Source: Candidatus Endolissoclinum faulkneri L2
GTDB lineage: Bacteria; Pseudomonadota; Alphaproteobacteria; Thalassobaculales; Thalassobaculaceae
Length of the DNA stretch: 64,000 nt
NCBI RefSeq assembly: GCF_000319385.1
Contig: NC_019566.1
Coordinates: forward strand, 1,379,266 to 1,443,265
Direction: 5' to 3'
In this document: positions 52,085 to 62,836 of the stretch, piece after piece
Layout of the letters: the number at the start of each line of letters is the position of its first letter
How positions within the stretch are numbered: the stretch's first letter is position 1
The notes under the pieces: model-generated
Seen by the model: the letters and a program-made list of their open reading frames with translations, nothing else
Told to the model about the DNA's origin: nothing
Database searches by the model: none
Position numbers and translations under genes: made by a program

Positions 52085-55000
52085 TTAATTTTTCTTAACA
52101 TCTTTATGCGTTGTATAACGCGAAGTATCTAGATCAAGGCCAATCGCACTAGACACTCCTCGTTTTCTAGAAAATGATGAAGCACTATCGGGCCAACATC
52201 GACGAAGATCAAATCTAGTAGTGGGCAGATGCACCTTTCTAGCATCAGTACCAGCAAAAGCGTAATTCCAGTCAATGCGATCCCCCGCAAGAAATCCTCT
52301 CGCGCAATTATGCCAAGATGTAGACCCTGATACTGTATTACCCGCAGACAAATCACGTAATAATCTGATTAAATCAACGATTTTTTCAACTACGAAAGCT
52401 GCACGATAGCGCATTGTTTTTCTTCCAAGCGCTAAAGTTACAGCAAGATCACCAAGTGAAACCATGTAACCAGTGCCCTCTAACCAATCAGCAAGTTGCA
52501 AACGATAAGCTTGCAGCGAAAATTGTGTGGCTGCTGACAATACCACTGAAACTGCTCCATGCTGCCAAGATGTTACAGGAGTACTCTCCCATTCTTCTAC
52601 CACCACATGAGCATTAGTACCGCCAAACCCAAAAGAACTAACCCCAGCCCGTCGCGGTATACCATTTAATGCTAGCCAAGGTTCAGCTTTGGTAATCGCC
52701 CGAAAACGTCCGCTCACCAAAGAAGTAATCAACGGATTAGGTTGATTTATATTTAAAATTGGCGGAAATATCCGATGTTTTAAAGCTAAAACTAATTTGG
52801 CAAGCCCAGCGACACCAGCTGCTGGTAAAGAATGACCAATAATAGATTTCACCGAAGTAACAGGCCATCCACCTTGAGGGGCCTTGGAACTATCAAACGC
52901 TAATTCTAGAGACTCCATCTCGATAGGATCTCCTAGTTTAGTACCAGTACCGTGAAGTTCAATTAGCCCAATCGAAGAGGGATCAATATTACTTTTAGAA
53001 TAAATTCGCTTCAACAAAGCTACCTGAGCTGACCCATTAGGAGCGGTAATACCATTGCTTGCACCGTCCTGATTAATATCAGAAGCACGAATAATGGCTC
53101 TAATCGGATCGCCATCACGCACTGCATCAGCTAAACGGCGAAGCACAAATACTCCAACGCCTTCACTTGGAACTAATCCATCAGCATAAGCATCAAGAGT
53201 ATGGCAACGACCGGTTGGAGACAACATCCCAGCACTAGCAGCGGCAATATAAAATCTTGGGGTATTCATTACAGCAACCCCGCCAGCCAATGCCATCTCG
53301 CATCCTCCGGCACGCAAGCTTTCAACAGCCTGATGTACAGCAACCAAAGAAGAAGAACAAGCTGTATCAATCGATAGAGTAGGACCATTAAGATCTAAGT
53401 GATAGGCTATACGAGAAGCAGTCATTGAGGCAGTATTGCCTATAAATGCCTGAATATCCTCAATGATTCCTGATGCACGCAAATATTCCGCATAATCACC
53501 AGTAACTGTACCAATAAATACACCAGTCAAAGACCTAGCAAGACTATCACCGGTACGCCCAGCATCCTCCAGTGCTCGCCAAGCCTCTTCTAATAGCAAG
53601 CGCTGTTGCGGATCCATAAGAGTTGCCTCAGTAGGTGACACACCAAAAAATATGGGATCAAACAAATCTACATCAGAAAGAAAACCACCATTTGGACAAT
53701 CAGTATAGCCAGCAGGAGCAGGGCTAGATGCTAAAATAGATGCATGGTTCCAACGCGATATTGGCACTGGTATTACTTGATCATTACTTTCTTTTAAGTT
53801 CATCCAAAATGCATCAAGATCAGCGGAGCCTGGAAAACGACCAGACATGCCAATAATAGCAACGGCAAATTCATCTTTAGGGGTTGAAACAAGACGTGGC
53901 GATAAAGTTGGCAACGATGCTGATTTAATCGATACACGCTGCAAATCAGCAGGAAAAACTTCTGCTAAATAAGAAGCAAGAGCTTCAACAGTCGTATAAG
54001 AAAATAAAATTGTAGGCTTTAGCTCAATACCTAGCTTATCATTAAGTGAGGTAATCAAGTCAACACTAAGAATAGAATCTGCACCAAAATCAGCGAACGC
54101 CCGATTCGGATGAATCTCGTGGCGTGGTAACTCAAGAGCATCGATCAAAGCTTCGGTAATTAAACTCTCCGCTGCATCTATCAAACCAGCAACAGCATCT
54201 AAATCTATAGCTGGTGAATTTCTCCCTTTTTCAGCTCGGTTAGCATCAAGCTTACGTACCAGCGGATTACTTGACTGGCTTAGACTTACTAAGTCAACAG
54301 AATCTATTGTAGGCTGCTTCTTGTTGCTAGGAGCTTGTGCAATAAGCACCCCATGACGACTACCATCAAGAACAGTGATATCTTCAAAACCAGCTTCTGT
54401 AATAGCCTTACGCCAAAGATTCACGTCAAGCAAAGGCGAGTGAGGTAAACGCATATCATTAGCCACCCACCAACCATCCAACAAACCAAAAGTTACCGTT
54501 ACAAAGTCATGAAGCGCCATCATCTCATAAAGCACTAGGGTTCCACCAGCAGTTAACAATTTCTTCGCATGAGATAAACTGTCAGCAATAGAAGGAGTAG
54601 CATGAATCACATTGGCCCCAACAACCACGTTAAAAACGCCGCACAGTGATTTCTCTGGCTCACGAGAAATGTCAAGCAAACCTGTCTTAAACCAAGGCCT
54701 TCCGGGTCCAAACCTGGTATCAGCTACCCGACAAAATCCTAAAGATAGATCGGTAAAACGGTAACAAGAAACCCCTCCAATAGCATCTAATTTACGAACA
54801 AGTGCCGATGTTAAACTACCGGTTCCAGCACCAAATTCTAACACATTACTAACACCACGCTCAGCCACTCTTTGCTTAATCAATGAGGATACACAAGCTT
54901 CTGCCGTCCAGTCGTTAAAAGTATCAACCATCAGATTTCCTGCATACATAGGCGAGACAAAATCCAGTCCACCACCAGGAAACAATACATCTGTAGCTAA

Positions 55001-58000
55001 TTTATCGTCGCGAAGAACATCATCATAATTGGCTAGGCAAGCTGCAAGCAAATCAACATGAGCGCGATAAGCTGAATTTCTAGCAATCAGCTCATCTTGC
55101 TGAGCAAGAATTTGTGCAGTTTCAGGAATCAGCTTATTCACCTTAAACCCAGTAGGGCATACAGCTAAAAACCCATCGCGTACTAACATGTCAATCAAAG
55201 CACTAACAAGCCTACTGTGCCGAGCAGCAGGTTTAATCATATTCTCTAAATCACTCAACAAGACATGAGTACCTAATTCACCCAAAACACCACGATCAGC
55301 CAACCAGCGTGCAATACTAGATCGAGCAATGTAATCAAGTAGATTGTACTCCTCACTTGCCTGAGTTAAGTTAGTTTCAGATTTTATCTCAGATTCTTGA
55401 ACTCCTAAACGCTCCATAGTTTCCTGAGTAGCTTTTAACACAAGGACTTGTCCTGCAGCATTTTTGGTTGGTGCGGATAACGCTCGGTCGATAGCATCCA
55501 AGCCTTCTTCGGTTGTTAGTGGGTTGACTCCGGATCTTTGTAGACGCTGGCGATACTCAGAAGTAGCCACTCGGCCAACATCTCCCCAAAAACCCCAGTT
55601 TATTAAACGCACGGGCCATCCTTCTTCAGAAAGCCTGCGACCAATGGCATCCTTAGCAAGACATCCTGCAACATAATTGGCTTGTCCTGGCATAGCAGCA
55701 AAAGAATTAGCCGAAGAAAATAATGCTAGTACATCTAATGGATCGTTACGCACGGCTTCAGCGAGAGACAGCGTCCCCGAGGCCTTTATAGAAAAAGCAC
55801 GAATGAACGCCTCGTCATCCATGCGTTCCAAAGCTCGATCATCCATAACAATAGCTGAGTGAACGGCTGCATGTATAGGACCAAATACTTTCCGACCTAG
55901 ATCTAAAACTTCGGTTATAGCTACAGCATTACTCCCATCCGCAGAAAAGTAAACTGCAGCCCCACCAACAGATTCAATCTGCTCTATCAACGCGCGGATT
56001 TCCGAAGTCTCCGCAGAACGTCCAACTAAAGTAAATCGAGAATGCACCCGCTTTGCTAAGCTTTTTGCTAAAGCTGATCCAATACCACCAGCTCCGCCAA
56101 GGATTACCACATGCCCACCTTCACGCCAAACCGGATTTACTGGCACTTCAAGGGGTGTTCTCTCCAAACGAGCAACCAAACGACCAGTGTCAGTGAGACG
56201 TATTTCACGACCTATCGAATCACCAGGATCACTTAATGCCCCATTTAGTAATGCATCCGACGGTTGATCGGGAACCTCGATGCATGCAACTGACCAGCTA
56301 GGTACCTCTTTAGCTGCAACTCTAATTAGCCCAAATATAGCAGCAACAGATGGATGGTTTGCTCCACAAGCTATTAAACGTACGGTCAATGGATTAAGCA
56401 AACAAGTAGATTTTAAAACACGAAGCAAGCTAAGCATGCTAAGAGGTGGTGTCGTTCCATCACCCTGTGGGCCGACAACAATAACCAATGCACTACCTTG
56501 CATCACTAACTGAGCTAATACTTCGGGCGTTTCCTTACTGAGTAAACGTTTATCATAAGCCGAGAAACGAGCAGACAACAAACCAGCTAATTGTTCGCCT
56601 CCAGGCCCAACTACTAGCAATACTCGTTCAGGTAATGAGGTAGCAGGAACAGAAACTGCTCGCCAAATCGGCTTGAATGCCCAATCGCCAATGTCTGTAA
56701 CCGGAGCCATTAATGCACGCTTGTTGGCACGTCCGCTCGCATCACGAGCCACAAGGCCAGAAATTGAAGCTAATACGTTACCATTCGAGGTGATGATTGA
56801 TGCATCAAAGCGCTCTGTACGATCTCCTCTTGCACCTGCAATTACACGGCGACGTTGGGCAAATATCTGAGTAGCTTCTTGCCAGAAATCCGCAGCATTA
56901 GGCGCTAAATCAATACATTCCACGCTAAAAGGCACCAACGTGCGTGATTGACCCCTTTTTGGCGGCAAAGTCATTCCGGCGGCAACCTGCAAAGCAGCAT
57001 CTAGGAGTGGAGGAGGTAACGGCCAATCAATATATCTATCACGAATCACAGAAGTATTCACTGTAGCTACAACAAAGTCATGATCCATTCGCACTACATC
57101 AATCAAACGATAATTGCCTCTATATTCAAGTCCAGTATCCAGAAGTCGATCGTAAAATTCCTTACCATCCAGAACACTACCACCTTGAGGTATGCTAGGA
57201 GAAACCAATAAGTCAGAAGGCGCAAAGTAACCCTTACAAGCTACACCTTTGCAGGTTTCCAAGATAAATACATCTTCAGTAATAGAAATTTTAAAATCTA
57301 ATCCAGAACCCTCGCTCACTAACGGCCGCAACCAAACAACATTACGAACCCCAAAAGCTAGTTTGCCATAGATACGTAAAGCAGCTAGAACTGATGCGAC
57401 ACCTGGCATAGTAGGCAAACCGCGAACCCGATGTTGGTCAATCAGCGGATCATCCGCAGCAATATGCAGGGACTTACTCAAAGCGAGATCTCCTAATCGG
57501 GAAGAAATTACTGAATCTTCTACTGAAGAAGAAACTGGCAGTACCGGACCTTTGTCCGGGATTATAATCGGTCGAGTAGCTCCTTCCACCCAGTAAGATT
57601 CACCAGCAAATGGATAACCTGGCAATGCCACTCGTCGACGCCCTAATCCAAGCATTTTTATAATCTCACCAGGTTTAATTGTAGGCGCAGAAGATGGCAA
57701 CAAGGAGCGCAATTGAGCAACCGCATCAAGTATATCATCTACATTAATTACACAGCAATGATCGAATACTACTCGACCGATTGCAAGTGTATAAGATATA
57801 TCCGCTAATAGAGCTCGTCCATCGGGCTCATTCACAGCCATTGCCGCAATTCGATCAGCCAAGCGTAAAGCAATCGCCGATAATCGATCAGAATCTCTTG
57901 CACTTAACAATAACGGAATTAAACCAGCAGGTGCAGCAGATCTAGTAGGTGGTTTCGGTGCCTGCTCAATGACCAAATGAGCATTTGCTCCACCAGCTCC

Positions 58001-61000
58001 AAATGAGCTAATTCCTCCACGTCGAGGTTGTATCTTACCAGCAACATCAAATCGACATGGCCAAGAGCGTAGTGTAGTCGCAACTTCTAGCTTTTGACCA
58101 GTAAAATCAATACGTTTACTTAGATTTTCCGCGCCTAAACTAGGAACAACTTCCCCTGCTTCAATTTCCATAATTAGCTTGCTTAACCCAGCAATACCAG
58201 CAGCAGATTCTAGATGACCAATGTTACCCTTAACCGATCCAATTAAAATCTTTTCGTGCCTATCCTTCAGCGCATCTGCTAAAGCATTGACCTCGATAGG
58301 ATCGCCAAGATCAGTACCAGTTCCATGACATTCAACATGAGCAATGCTAGCAGGATCAATCCTAGCCTGAGCCATGGCCGCCTGAATCACACGACGCTGA
58401 GCGTTTGGATTAGGCACAGTGTAACCCGAAGTGCGTCCACCAGCGTCAATTGCAGAGCCCAGAATTATCGACCGGATAGTATCACCGTCGGCAAGAGCAC
58501 GATCAAGTGGCTTCAACACCATTGCACCAATGCCCTCTCCCTGTATTGTGCCATCAGCTCCCTCAGCAAATGGACGACACAGATTACTTGGTGAAAGCAT
58601 CCCGATACGGGCTAATTCCAAGGATTGTAGGGGATGTAGGATGAGATTCACACCGCCCACAACAACCACACCACAGTCACCTTGTGTCAAAGCCGCACAC
58701 GCTAAATGTACCGCAGTAAGTGAAGCAGAACAAGCAGTATCAACTGCCATGCTAACACCGGTTAAGTCAAGATGATAACTTAAACGATTAGCTATAGACC
58801 AATGACCATTCTGCACCACTTTTCCAGAAGCAGTAGCAGGTAATCCGACTAGCCTATACGGCTGATTCATCGCGCCAACAATAACACCAACATCGCCAAC
58901 AGCACCATTTCCAGCAGAACGCTTTAGCTCCGCAGGAGTGTAACCGGCATCTTCAATGGCTTGCCAAGCAACTTCAAGAAATAGCCGATGCTGCGGATCC
59001 ATTAGCTTAGCTTCTTTCGGCGTAATCCCAAAAAACATCGAATCAAAACGATCAACATCAGTTATAAACCCGCCCTTGCGCACAGTAGTACGATCGGGAC
59101 GAGAAGGATCAGTAAAATCTTCAACTCGCCAACGTTCAGGTGGAACGTCGTGCAATGAACACACTCCTTGCCGCAAATTTTTCCAATATTGCTCAAGATT
59201 AGGAGCATCCGGATATCTACCGGCCATACCAATAATCGCAATAGAGCGCTGAACTGAAATATCTTTATTTTTTGGTGTTGCAGCAAAGACTGCTGAATCC
59301 TTTATCGGATGCGTAGCAACATTAACCTTAGTCAGTGCTGCTATTTCATCTGGAAAAGTATCTAATAAGTATTTACACAGGCTAGCAATGCTTTCCTGTT
59401 CAAATAAAATGGTATCACGAAGATCTGGGAACTTTTCCTTCAGACGATTGGTAATCCCAACAGTCAAAAGCGAATCCAAAGCAAAAGAGGCTAATGGAGC
59501 TGTCGAATCAATACTAGTACTCTGCACACCCAAAGCCTCGCCCACCAGCTCACGAATTAGATTATCAATCATATCAACTGACGATCGCTCAGATTCTTTG
59601 GTTACCTCACCCAGGTTCAACGATGCATACGTCTGACCGTCTCTCCAAGCAAGTCCAGTAGGCGCTGGCATCAACCCAACAAGCTCAGTCCAGTGACGCT
59701 GTGCATTAAACGGATAACCTGGTAGTCTAACCCGCTGCCCCTCTTCCGGAATAATCTTCGAAACGTTACTGGGTTTTCCGTCAATCCAAGTTGCCAGATT
59801 TTCTGGCAGATTACCGGAAGAGTCACGCCCACGGAGCCAATCAATAGCTTCTTCTCTCGTCGTCACTACCGCCGCTCTTCTTACGGGCAGTGATGCGCGA
59901 CCAACCAATAATGTAAGAGAGACGTCATCCAGTCTAAGCAAAGGATCATATTCTAGAGCATCAGCTATTCGCTGGCCAAGCATTTCTAATTGATCAGGAT
60001 TCATTGCTGATAAAGCCAATGCCACACCAACCTGTTTTATAGCTGGGCGTACTAGACGTATTGGGGCTTCTTCCAATACTACGTGTACATTGGTGCCACC
60101 AAAACCAAACGAGCTTACCCCAGCAACTCGTTTTTTTTCCTGTGCCAGCCAAGGCTCAGCCGAGACAGCAACGCGAAATGGGGTATCCCCAAACGGAATA
60201 TTACGGTTTGGGCTTTGAAAACCTGCTAATGGTGGTAATTTAGCATTTTCCAATGCTAGAATAGCCTTAATTAGTCCGGCAATGCCACTTGCAGCATTCA
60301 GATGTCCGATAGATGCCTTGGCTGAACCAATCACTATACTTCCCACTGGCAATCCAGTAAAAATGCGTGATAACGCTTTAATTTCTATGGGATCACCCAA
60401 TTTCGTGCCAGTAGCGTGTGCTTCAATCAGCCCTATATCTGCAGGTTTACAACCAGCAACTGCTAGGGCCTCGCCAACTGCCAATGCTTGACCATTTACA
60501 CTAGGCGCTAAATAATCAGCTTTAATTGCCCCATCATTATTTGACGCGGATCCACGAATTACAGCACGAATTGGATCACCGTCAGCAAGCGCACGATCAA
60601 GTGGCTTAAGAACCACAAGTCCAGCGCCATTACCGGGCACTGTACCATTAGCACGCTCATCAAACACTCGGCAATGTCCAGTTGGAGATAACATCAAACC
60701 AGGTACATGACGATAAGCTCCCTGGGGAAATGCTATCGACGCGCCTCCGGCTATAGCCATATCACACTGCCCACTAATTAATGCTTCACATGCCATATGA
60801 ACAGCGAGCAAAGCGCTGGAACAAGCTGACTGCACTACCATTGCTGGTCCCAACAACCCAAGTTTGTGTGCAATTCGTGTGGCAGCATAATCCTTTTCCT
60901 GAGCGGTAAGATCAAAAACTGCATCTTCTGGCAATCCTTTTTCCGCCGGGAAGTAACTAGACTGGGCTAGACCAATAAATGTTCCAACAAGTAAATCCGA

Positions 61001-61351
61001 AGTTTGTGGACCGTATCCAGCTTCCTCCATAGCATTCCAAGCCAGCTCCAGCAAAATCCGCTGCTGCGGATCTAGTCGAGCAGCTCGTCGCGGTGGAATC
61101 GCAAATAATTCAGAATCAAAGCGATCCACATCTTGTAGAACACCAAATACCTTGATCGTCGCTGGATCAAGCGCATCGGCAGAACCAAGACCAAATTCTC
61201 TAATAATTTCATCCGGAAGAGCAATTAAGCGGGAGCGACCATTGACGATATCTTGCCAATACTCCCCTGCATTAATCGCTCCAGGAAAACGACAATCAAG
61301 CCCGATCACCGCGATAGCGGTTTCACTTGTGATCTGGTTGCTATTCGACAT
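52085..61351 (-). CDS. Trans-AT PKS (KS-ACP / KS-DH-KR-MT-ACP / KS)
   Basis: The protein has 3088 residues from the ATG at 61351, chosen because AGGA lies 5 bases upstream; the in-frame ATG at 61369 has no site. KS1 begins almost at the N-terminus, with Cys near 177 in an unusual VVQSACSSAL context and EAHATGT. It is followed by an ACP (ALDSL, about 627) with no KR. Module 2 is KS (about 875), DH (HRVRGLPTMP, DAALQ), KR (GGAGGIG near 1752), MT (FGAGTGSLT near 2174) and ACP (GADSI, about 2424). A third complete KS (about 2667, HGTGT and IIGHSLPAAG present) ends the protein with a short tail, so its module continues on another polypeptide. KS1 at the N-terminus implies a chain from an upstream NRPS or PKS protein not in this window. 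No AT is present. It is the most upstream PKS gene of the minus-strand series. Confidence 0.94.
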   Translation of the reverse strand: MSNSNQITSETAIAVIGLDCRFPGAINAGEYWQDIVNGRSRLIALPDEIIREFGLGSADALDPATIKVFGVLQDVDRFDSELFAIPPRRAARLDPQQRILLELAWNAMEEAGYGPQTSDLLVGTFIGLAQSSYFPAEKGLPEDAVFDLTAQEKDYAATRIAHKLGLLGPAMVVQSACSSALLAVHMACEALISGQCDMAIAGGASIAFPQGAYRHVPGLMLSPTGHCRVFDERANGTVPGNGAGLVVLKPLDRALADGDPIRAVIRGSASNNDGAIKADYLAPSVNGQALAVGEALAVAGCKPADIGLIEAHATGTKLGDPIEIKALSRIFTGLPVGSIVIGSAKASIGHLNAASGIAGLIKAILALENAKLPPLAGFQSPNRNIPFGDTPFRVAVSAEPWLAQEKKRVAGVSSFGFGGTNVHVVLEEAPIRLVRPAIKQVGVALALSAMNPDQLEMLGQRIADALEYDPLLRLDDVSLTLLVGRASLPVRRAAVVTTREEAIDWLRGRDSSGNLPENLATWIDGKPSNVSKIIPEEGQRVRLPGYPFNAQRHWTELVGLMPAPTGLAWRDGQTYASLNLGEVTKESERSSVDMIDNLIRELVGEALGVQSTSIDSTAPLASFALDSLLTVGITNRLKEKFPDLRDTILFEQESIASLCKYLLDTFPDEIAALTKVNVATHPIKDSAVFAATPKNKDISVQRSIAIIGMAGRYPDAPNLEQYWKNLRQGVCSLHDVPPERWRVEDFTDPSRPDRTTVRKGGFITDVDRFDSMFFGITPKEAKLMDPQHRLFLEVAWQAIEDAGYTPAELKRSAGNGAVGDVGVIVGAMNQPYRLVGLPATASGKVVQNGHWSIANRLSYHLDLTGVSMAVDTACSASLTAVHLACAALTQGDCGVVVVGGVNLILHPLQSLELARIGMLSPSNLCRPFAEGADGTIQGEGIGAMVLKPLDRALADGDTIRSIILGSAIDAGGRTSGYTVPNPNAQRRVIQAAMAQARIDPASIAHVECHGTGTDLGDPIEVNALADALKDRHEKILIGSVKGNIGHLESAAGIAGLSKLIMEIEAGEVVPSLGAENLSKRIDFTGQKLEVATTLRSWPCRFDVAGKIQPRRGGISSFGAGGANAHLVIEQAPKPPTRSAAPAGLIPLLLSARDSDRLSAIALRLADRIAAMAVNEPDGRALLADISYTLAIGRVVFDHCCVINVDDILDAVAQLRSLLPSSAPTIKPGEIIKMLGLGRRRVALPGYPFAGESYWVEGATRPIIIPDKGPVLPVSSSVEDSVISSRLGDLALSKSLHIAADDPLIDQHRVRGLPTMPGVASVLAALRIYGKLAFGVRNVVWLRPLVSEGSGLDFKISITEDVFILETCKGVACKGYFAPSDLLVSPSIPQGGSVLDGKEFYDRLLDTGLEYRGNYRLIDVVRMDHDFVVATVNTSVIRDRYIDWPLPPPLLDAALQVAAGMTLPPKRGQSRTLVPFSVECIDLAPNAADFWQEATQIFAQRRRVIAGARGDRTERFDASIITSNGNVLASISGLVARDASGRANKRALMAPVTDIGDWAFKPIWRAVSVPATSLPERVLLVVGPGGEQLAGLLSARFSAYDKRLLSKETPEVLAQLVMQGSALVIVVGPQGDGTTPPLSMLSLLRVLKSTCLLNPLTVRLIACGANHPSVAAIFGLIRVAAKEVPSWSVACIEVPDQPSDALLNGALSDPGDSIGREIRLTDTGRLVARLERTPLEVPVNPVWREGGHVVILGGAGGIGSALAKSLAKRVHSRFTLVGRSAETSEIRALIEQIESVGGAAVYFSADGSNAVAITEVLDLGRKVFGPIHAAVHSAIVMDDRALERMDDEAFIRAFSIKASGTLSLAEAVRNDPLDVLALFSSANSFAAMPGQANYVAGCLAKDAIGRRLSEEGWPVRLINWGFWGDVGRVATSEYRQRLQRSGVNPLTTEEGLDAIDRALSAPTKNAAGQVLVLKATQETMERLGVQESEIKSETNLTQASEEYNLLDYIARSSIARWLADRGVLGELGTHVLLSDLENMIKPAARHSRLVSALIDMLVRDGFLAVCPTGFKVNKLIPETAQILAQQDELIARNSAYRAHVDLLAACLANYDDVLRDDKLATDVLFPGGGLDFVSPMYAGNLMVDTFNDWTAEACVSSLIKQRVAERGVSNVLEFGAGTGSLTSALVRKLDAIGGVSCYRFTDLSLGFCRVADTRFGPGRPWFKTGLLDISREPEKSLCGVFNVVVGANVIHATPSIADSLSHAKKLLTAGGTLVLYEMMALHDFVTVTFGLLDGWWVANDMRLPHSPLLDVNLWRKAITEAGFEDITVLDGSRHGVLIAQAPSNKKQPTIDSVDLVSLSQSSNPLVRKLDANRAEKGRNSPAIDLDAVAGLIDAAESLITEALIDALELPRHEIHPNRAFADFGADSILSVDLITSLNDKLGIELKPTILFSYTTVEALASYLAEVFPADLQRVSIKSASLPTLSPRLVSTPKDEFAVAIIGMSGRFPGSADLDAFWMNLKESNDQVIPVPISRWNHASILASSPAPAGYTDCPNGGFLSDVDLFDPIFFGVSPTEATLMDPQQRLLLEEAWRALEDAGRTGDSLARSLTGVFIGTVTGDYAEYLRASGIIEDIQAFIGNTASMTASRIAYHLDLNGPTLSIDTACSSSLVAVHQAVESLRAGGCEMALAGGVAVMNTPRFYIAAASAGMLSPTGRCHTLDAYADGLVPSEGVGVFVLRRLADAVRDGDPIRAIIRASDINQDGASNGITAPNGSAQVALLKRIYSKSNIDPSSIGLIELHGTGTKLGDPIEMESLELAFDSSKAPQGGWPVTSVKSIIGHSLPAAGVAGLAKLVLALKHRIFPPILNINQPNPLITSLVSGRFRAITKAEPWLALNGIPRRAGVSSFGFGGTNAHVVVEEWESTPVTSWQHGAVSVVLSAATQFSLQAYRLQLADWLEGTGYMVSLGDLAVTLALGRKTMRYRAAFVVEKIVDLIRLLRDLSAGNTVSGSTSWHNCARGFLAGDRIDWNYAFAGTDARKVHLPTTRFDLRRCWPDSASSFSRKRGVSSAIGLDLDTSRYTTHKDVKKN

Positions 61352-61356
61352 GCCGA

Positions 61357-61360
61357 TCCT
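61357..61360 (-). promoter_or_regulatory. Ribosome binding site that decides the PKS start
   Basis: AGGA on the minus strand lies 5 bases before the ATG at 61351. The other in-frame ATG, at 61369, is preceded only by AT-rich sequence. Confidence 0.7.
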
Positions 61361-61369
61361 CAGCTCCAT

Positions 61370-62059
61370 ATAAAATAAAGAATTAACAGTTTATGTTTGA
61401 TAGTTCCTAAACAATAAATTACTTAATTAAAACTAAATTTCAACGAGACTTTGGTTCTCAAAAAGTTAAGTATATTATGAAGTTAATCTCAAAAAGTAAG
61501 TTAATGGATAATGGAGTTAATCTCAAACTCAAAAAAAAAGTTGAGATTCTAATTGGAGATAATTCCAAAAAATTTAAGCTGGAAGGCAAGAAAAAATGTA
61601 TTTTACCGCAGAACTAGTTGATTCGCCAATGGTAAAGCCAAGCCTTCATTAAAATTTAGTCCCTTACTCTCATAAATTATTTTGGAGCAATAAACGATGT
61701 TGTCAACCAAAATAGTTTAAAAACTTAATATTAATCTGCATTTGTTCCGAATATGCTTGTTATTGAAGCAATCTCTCTTTTGTTATTAGTAGGCATGCTG
61801 AGCTAATAAAACTCCTTAATGAATCATCGTAGACTATAAAATTTGGTACAAATAAGCACTATGATGCTTGGTTGAATTGTTGTAGGAGTAGTCTGCGACC
61901 AGTCGTTCGCAAAGTCTTTAAAGTTATTTGAAAACTATTGAAAAATGTGTGTATATGTTGTATTTGTACTAAATAAAGGCGATTACTTATCATCAATTTT
62001 ACAGCTACAAATTGCTGTAATCACTGCCAAAGCCAAAGGATTGCAAAATCACCATAAAA
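61370..62059. other. Divergent intergenic region between PKS and gloB
   Basis: This 690-base region should contain promoters for both the leftward PKS gene and rightward gloB. The 13-bp sequence agttaatctcaaa occurs twice (61481-61493 and 61515-61527). The second copy also forms an 8-bp inverted repeat with 61541-61548. No gene is seen. Confidence 0.5.
61481..61548. repeat. Direct and inverted repeat upstream of the PKS gene
   Basis: Two copies of agttaatctcaaa start 34 bases apart, and the complement TTGAGATT follows 13 bases after the second. They lie 130 to 200 bases upstream of the PKS start. They could be a protein-binding site, but nothing else supports that. Confidence 0.4.
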
Positions 62060-62836
62060 ATGCAAGTTTTTCCTCTCGAAATTGTTGTTTTGCCAACGCT
62101 TTTAGACAATTATTGCTATCTGCTGCATGATAAATTGTCTGGCTCTACTGCTGTAGTAGATCCAGGAGAAGCAGTTGCTGTTGAAGTTGCTTTGGCTAAA
62201 CGTCAGTGGAAGCTAACTCACATTCTAAACACACACCATCATCCGGACCATATCAATGGAAATTTAATTCTAAAAAAAAATTATAATGCTATTTTGATAG
62301 GACCTAAGGCAGAAATTAATCGGATTCCAAATCTTGATATTACCTTAGTCGAAGGTAGCACATATAATTTCGCTGGACACATCGTTTCTATTTTAGACAC
62401 ACCTGGCCACACTAGTGGTCATATTTCGCTGTATTTAGCAGATAGCCAGGTTTTGTTTACTGGTGACACATTATTTTCGCTTGGTTGTGGGAAGATGTTT
62501 GAAGGTACAGCAGCACAGTTTTTAGATTCCCTGCTCAAGTTAAGCAAACTGCCGGATTCAACCAAAATTTATTGCGGACACGAATATACATCTTCTAATG
62601 CTCGTTTTGCCCTTTCGATAGATTATAATAATGCCGCTTTAAAAAAGCGAAGCAAGGAAGTGCATGAATTGTTAGCTAAAAATCAACCGACAGTGCCTTC
62701 TGTTCTCAATCTAGAAAAAGCTACCAACCCTTTTCTGCGTGTCAAGGAACCGACGATCGCCTTAGCTCTTGATAGACCAGGCGCCGATCCAGTTGAAATT
62801 TTTGCCGATCTACGCAAACGCAAGGATAATTTTTAA
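62060..62836 (+). CDS. gloB: Hydroxyacylglutathione hydrolase (glyoxalase II)
   Basis: The 258-residue protein hydrolyses S-D-lactoylglutathione to D-lactate and glutathione, the second step of methylglyoxal detoxification in the cytoplasm. It belongs to the metallo-beta-lactamase fold: the metal-binding THHHPDH motif is near residue 58, and further ligands appear in TPGHTSGH, FTGDTLF and YCGHEYT. The C-terminal region, with NPFLRVKEP, is typical of GloB proteins, and the length is normal for the family. The ATG at 62060 begins directly before the conserved N-terminal strand. It is a housekeeping gene divergent from the PKS operon, with no sign of damage. Confidence 0.95.
   Translation: MQVFPLEIVVLPTLLDNYCYLLHDKLSGSTAVVDPGEAVAVEVALAKRQWKLTHILNTHHHPDHINGNLILKKNYNAILIGPKAEINRIPNLDITLVEGSTYNFAGHIVSILDTPGHTSGHISLYLADSQVLFTGDTLFSLGCGKMFEGTAAQFLDSLLKLSKLPDSTKIYCGHEYTSSNARFALSIDYNNAALKKRSKEVHELLAKNQPTVPSVLNLEKATNPFLRVKEPTIALALDRPGADPVEIFADLRKRKDNF

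Noticed and set aside
11419-61351. Search for an embedded acyltransferase (AT) domain
   Set aside because: No GHSxG-type malonyl transferase block is seen; the only GxSxG match of note is the thioesterase serine.
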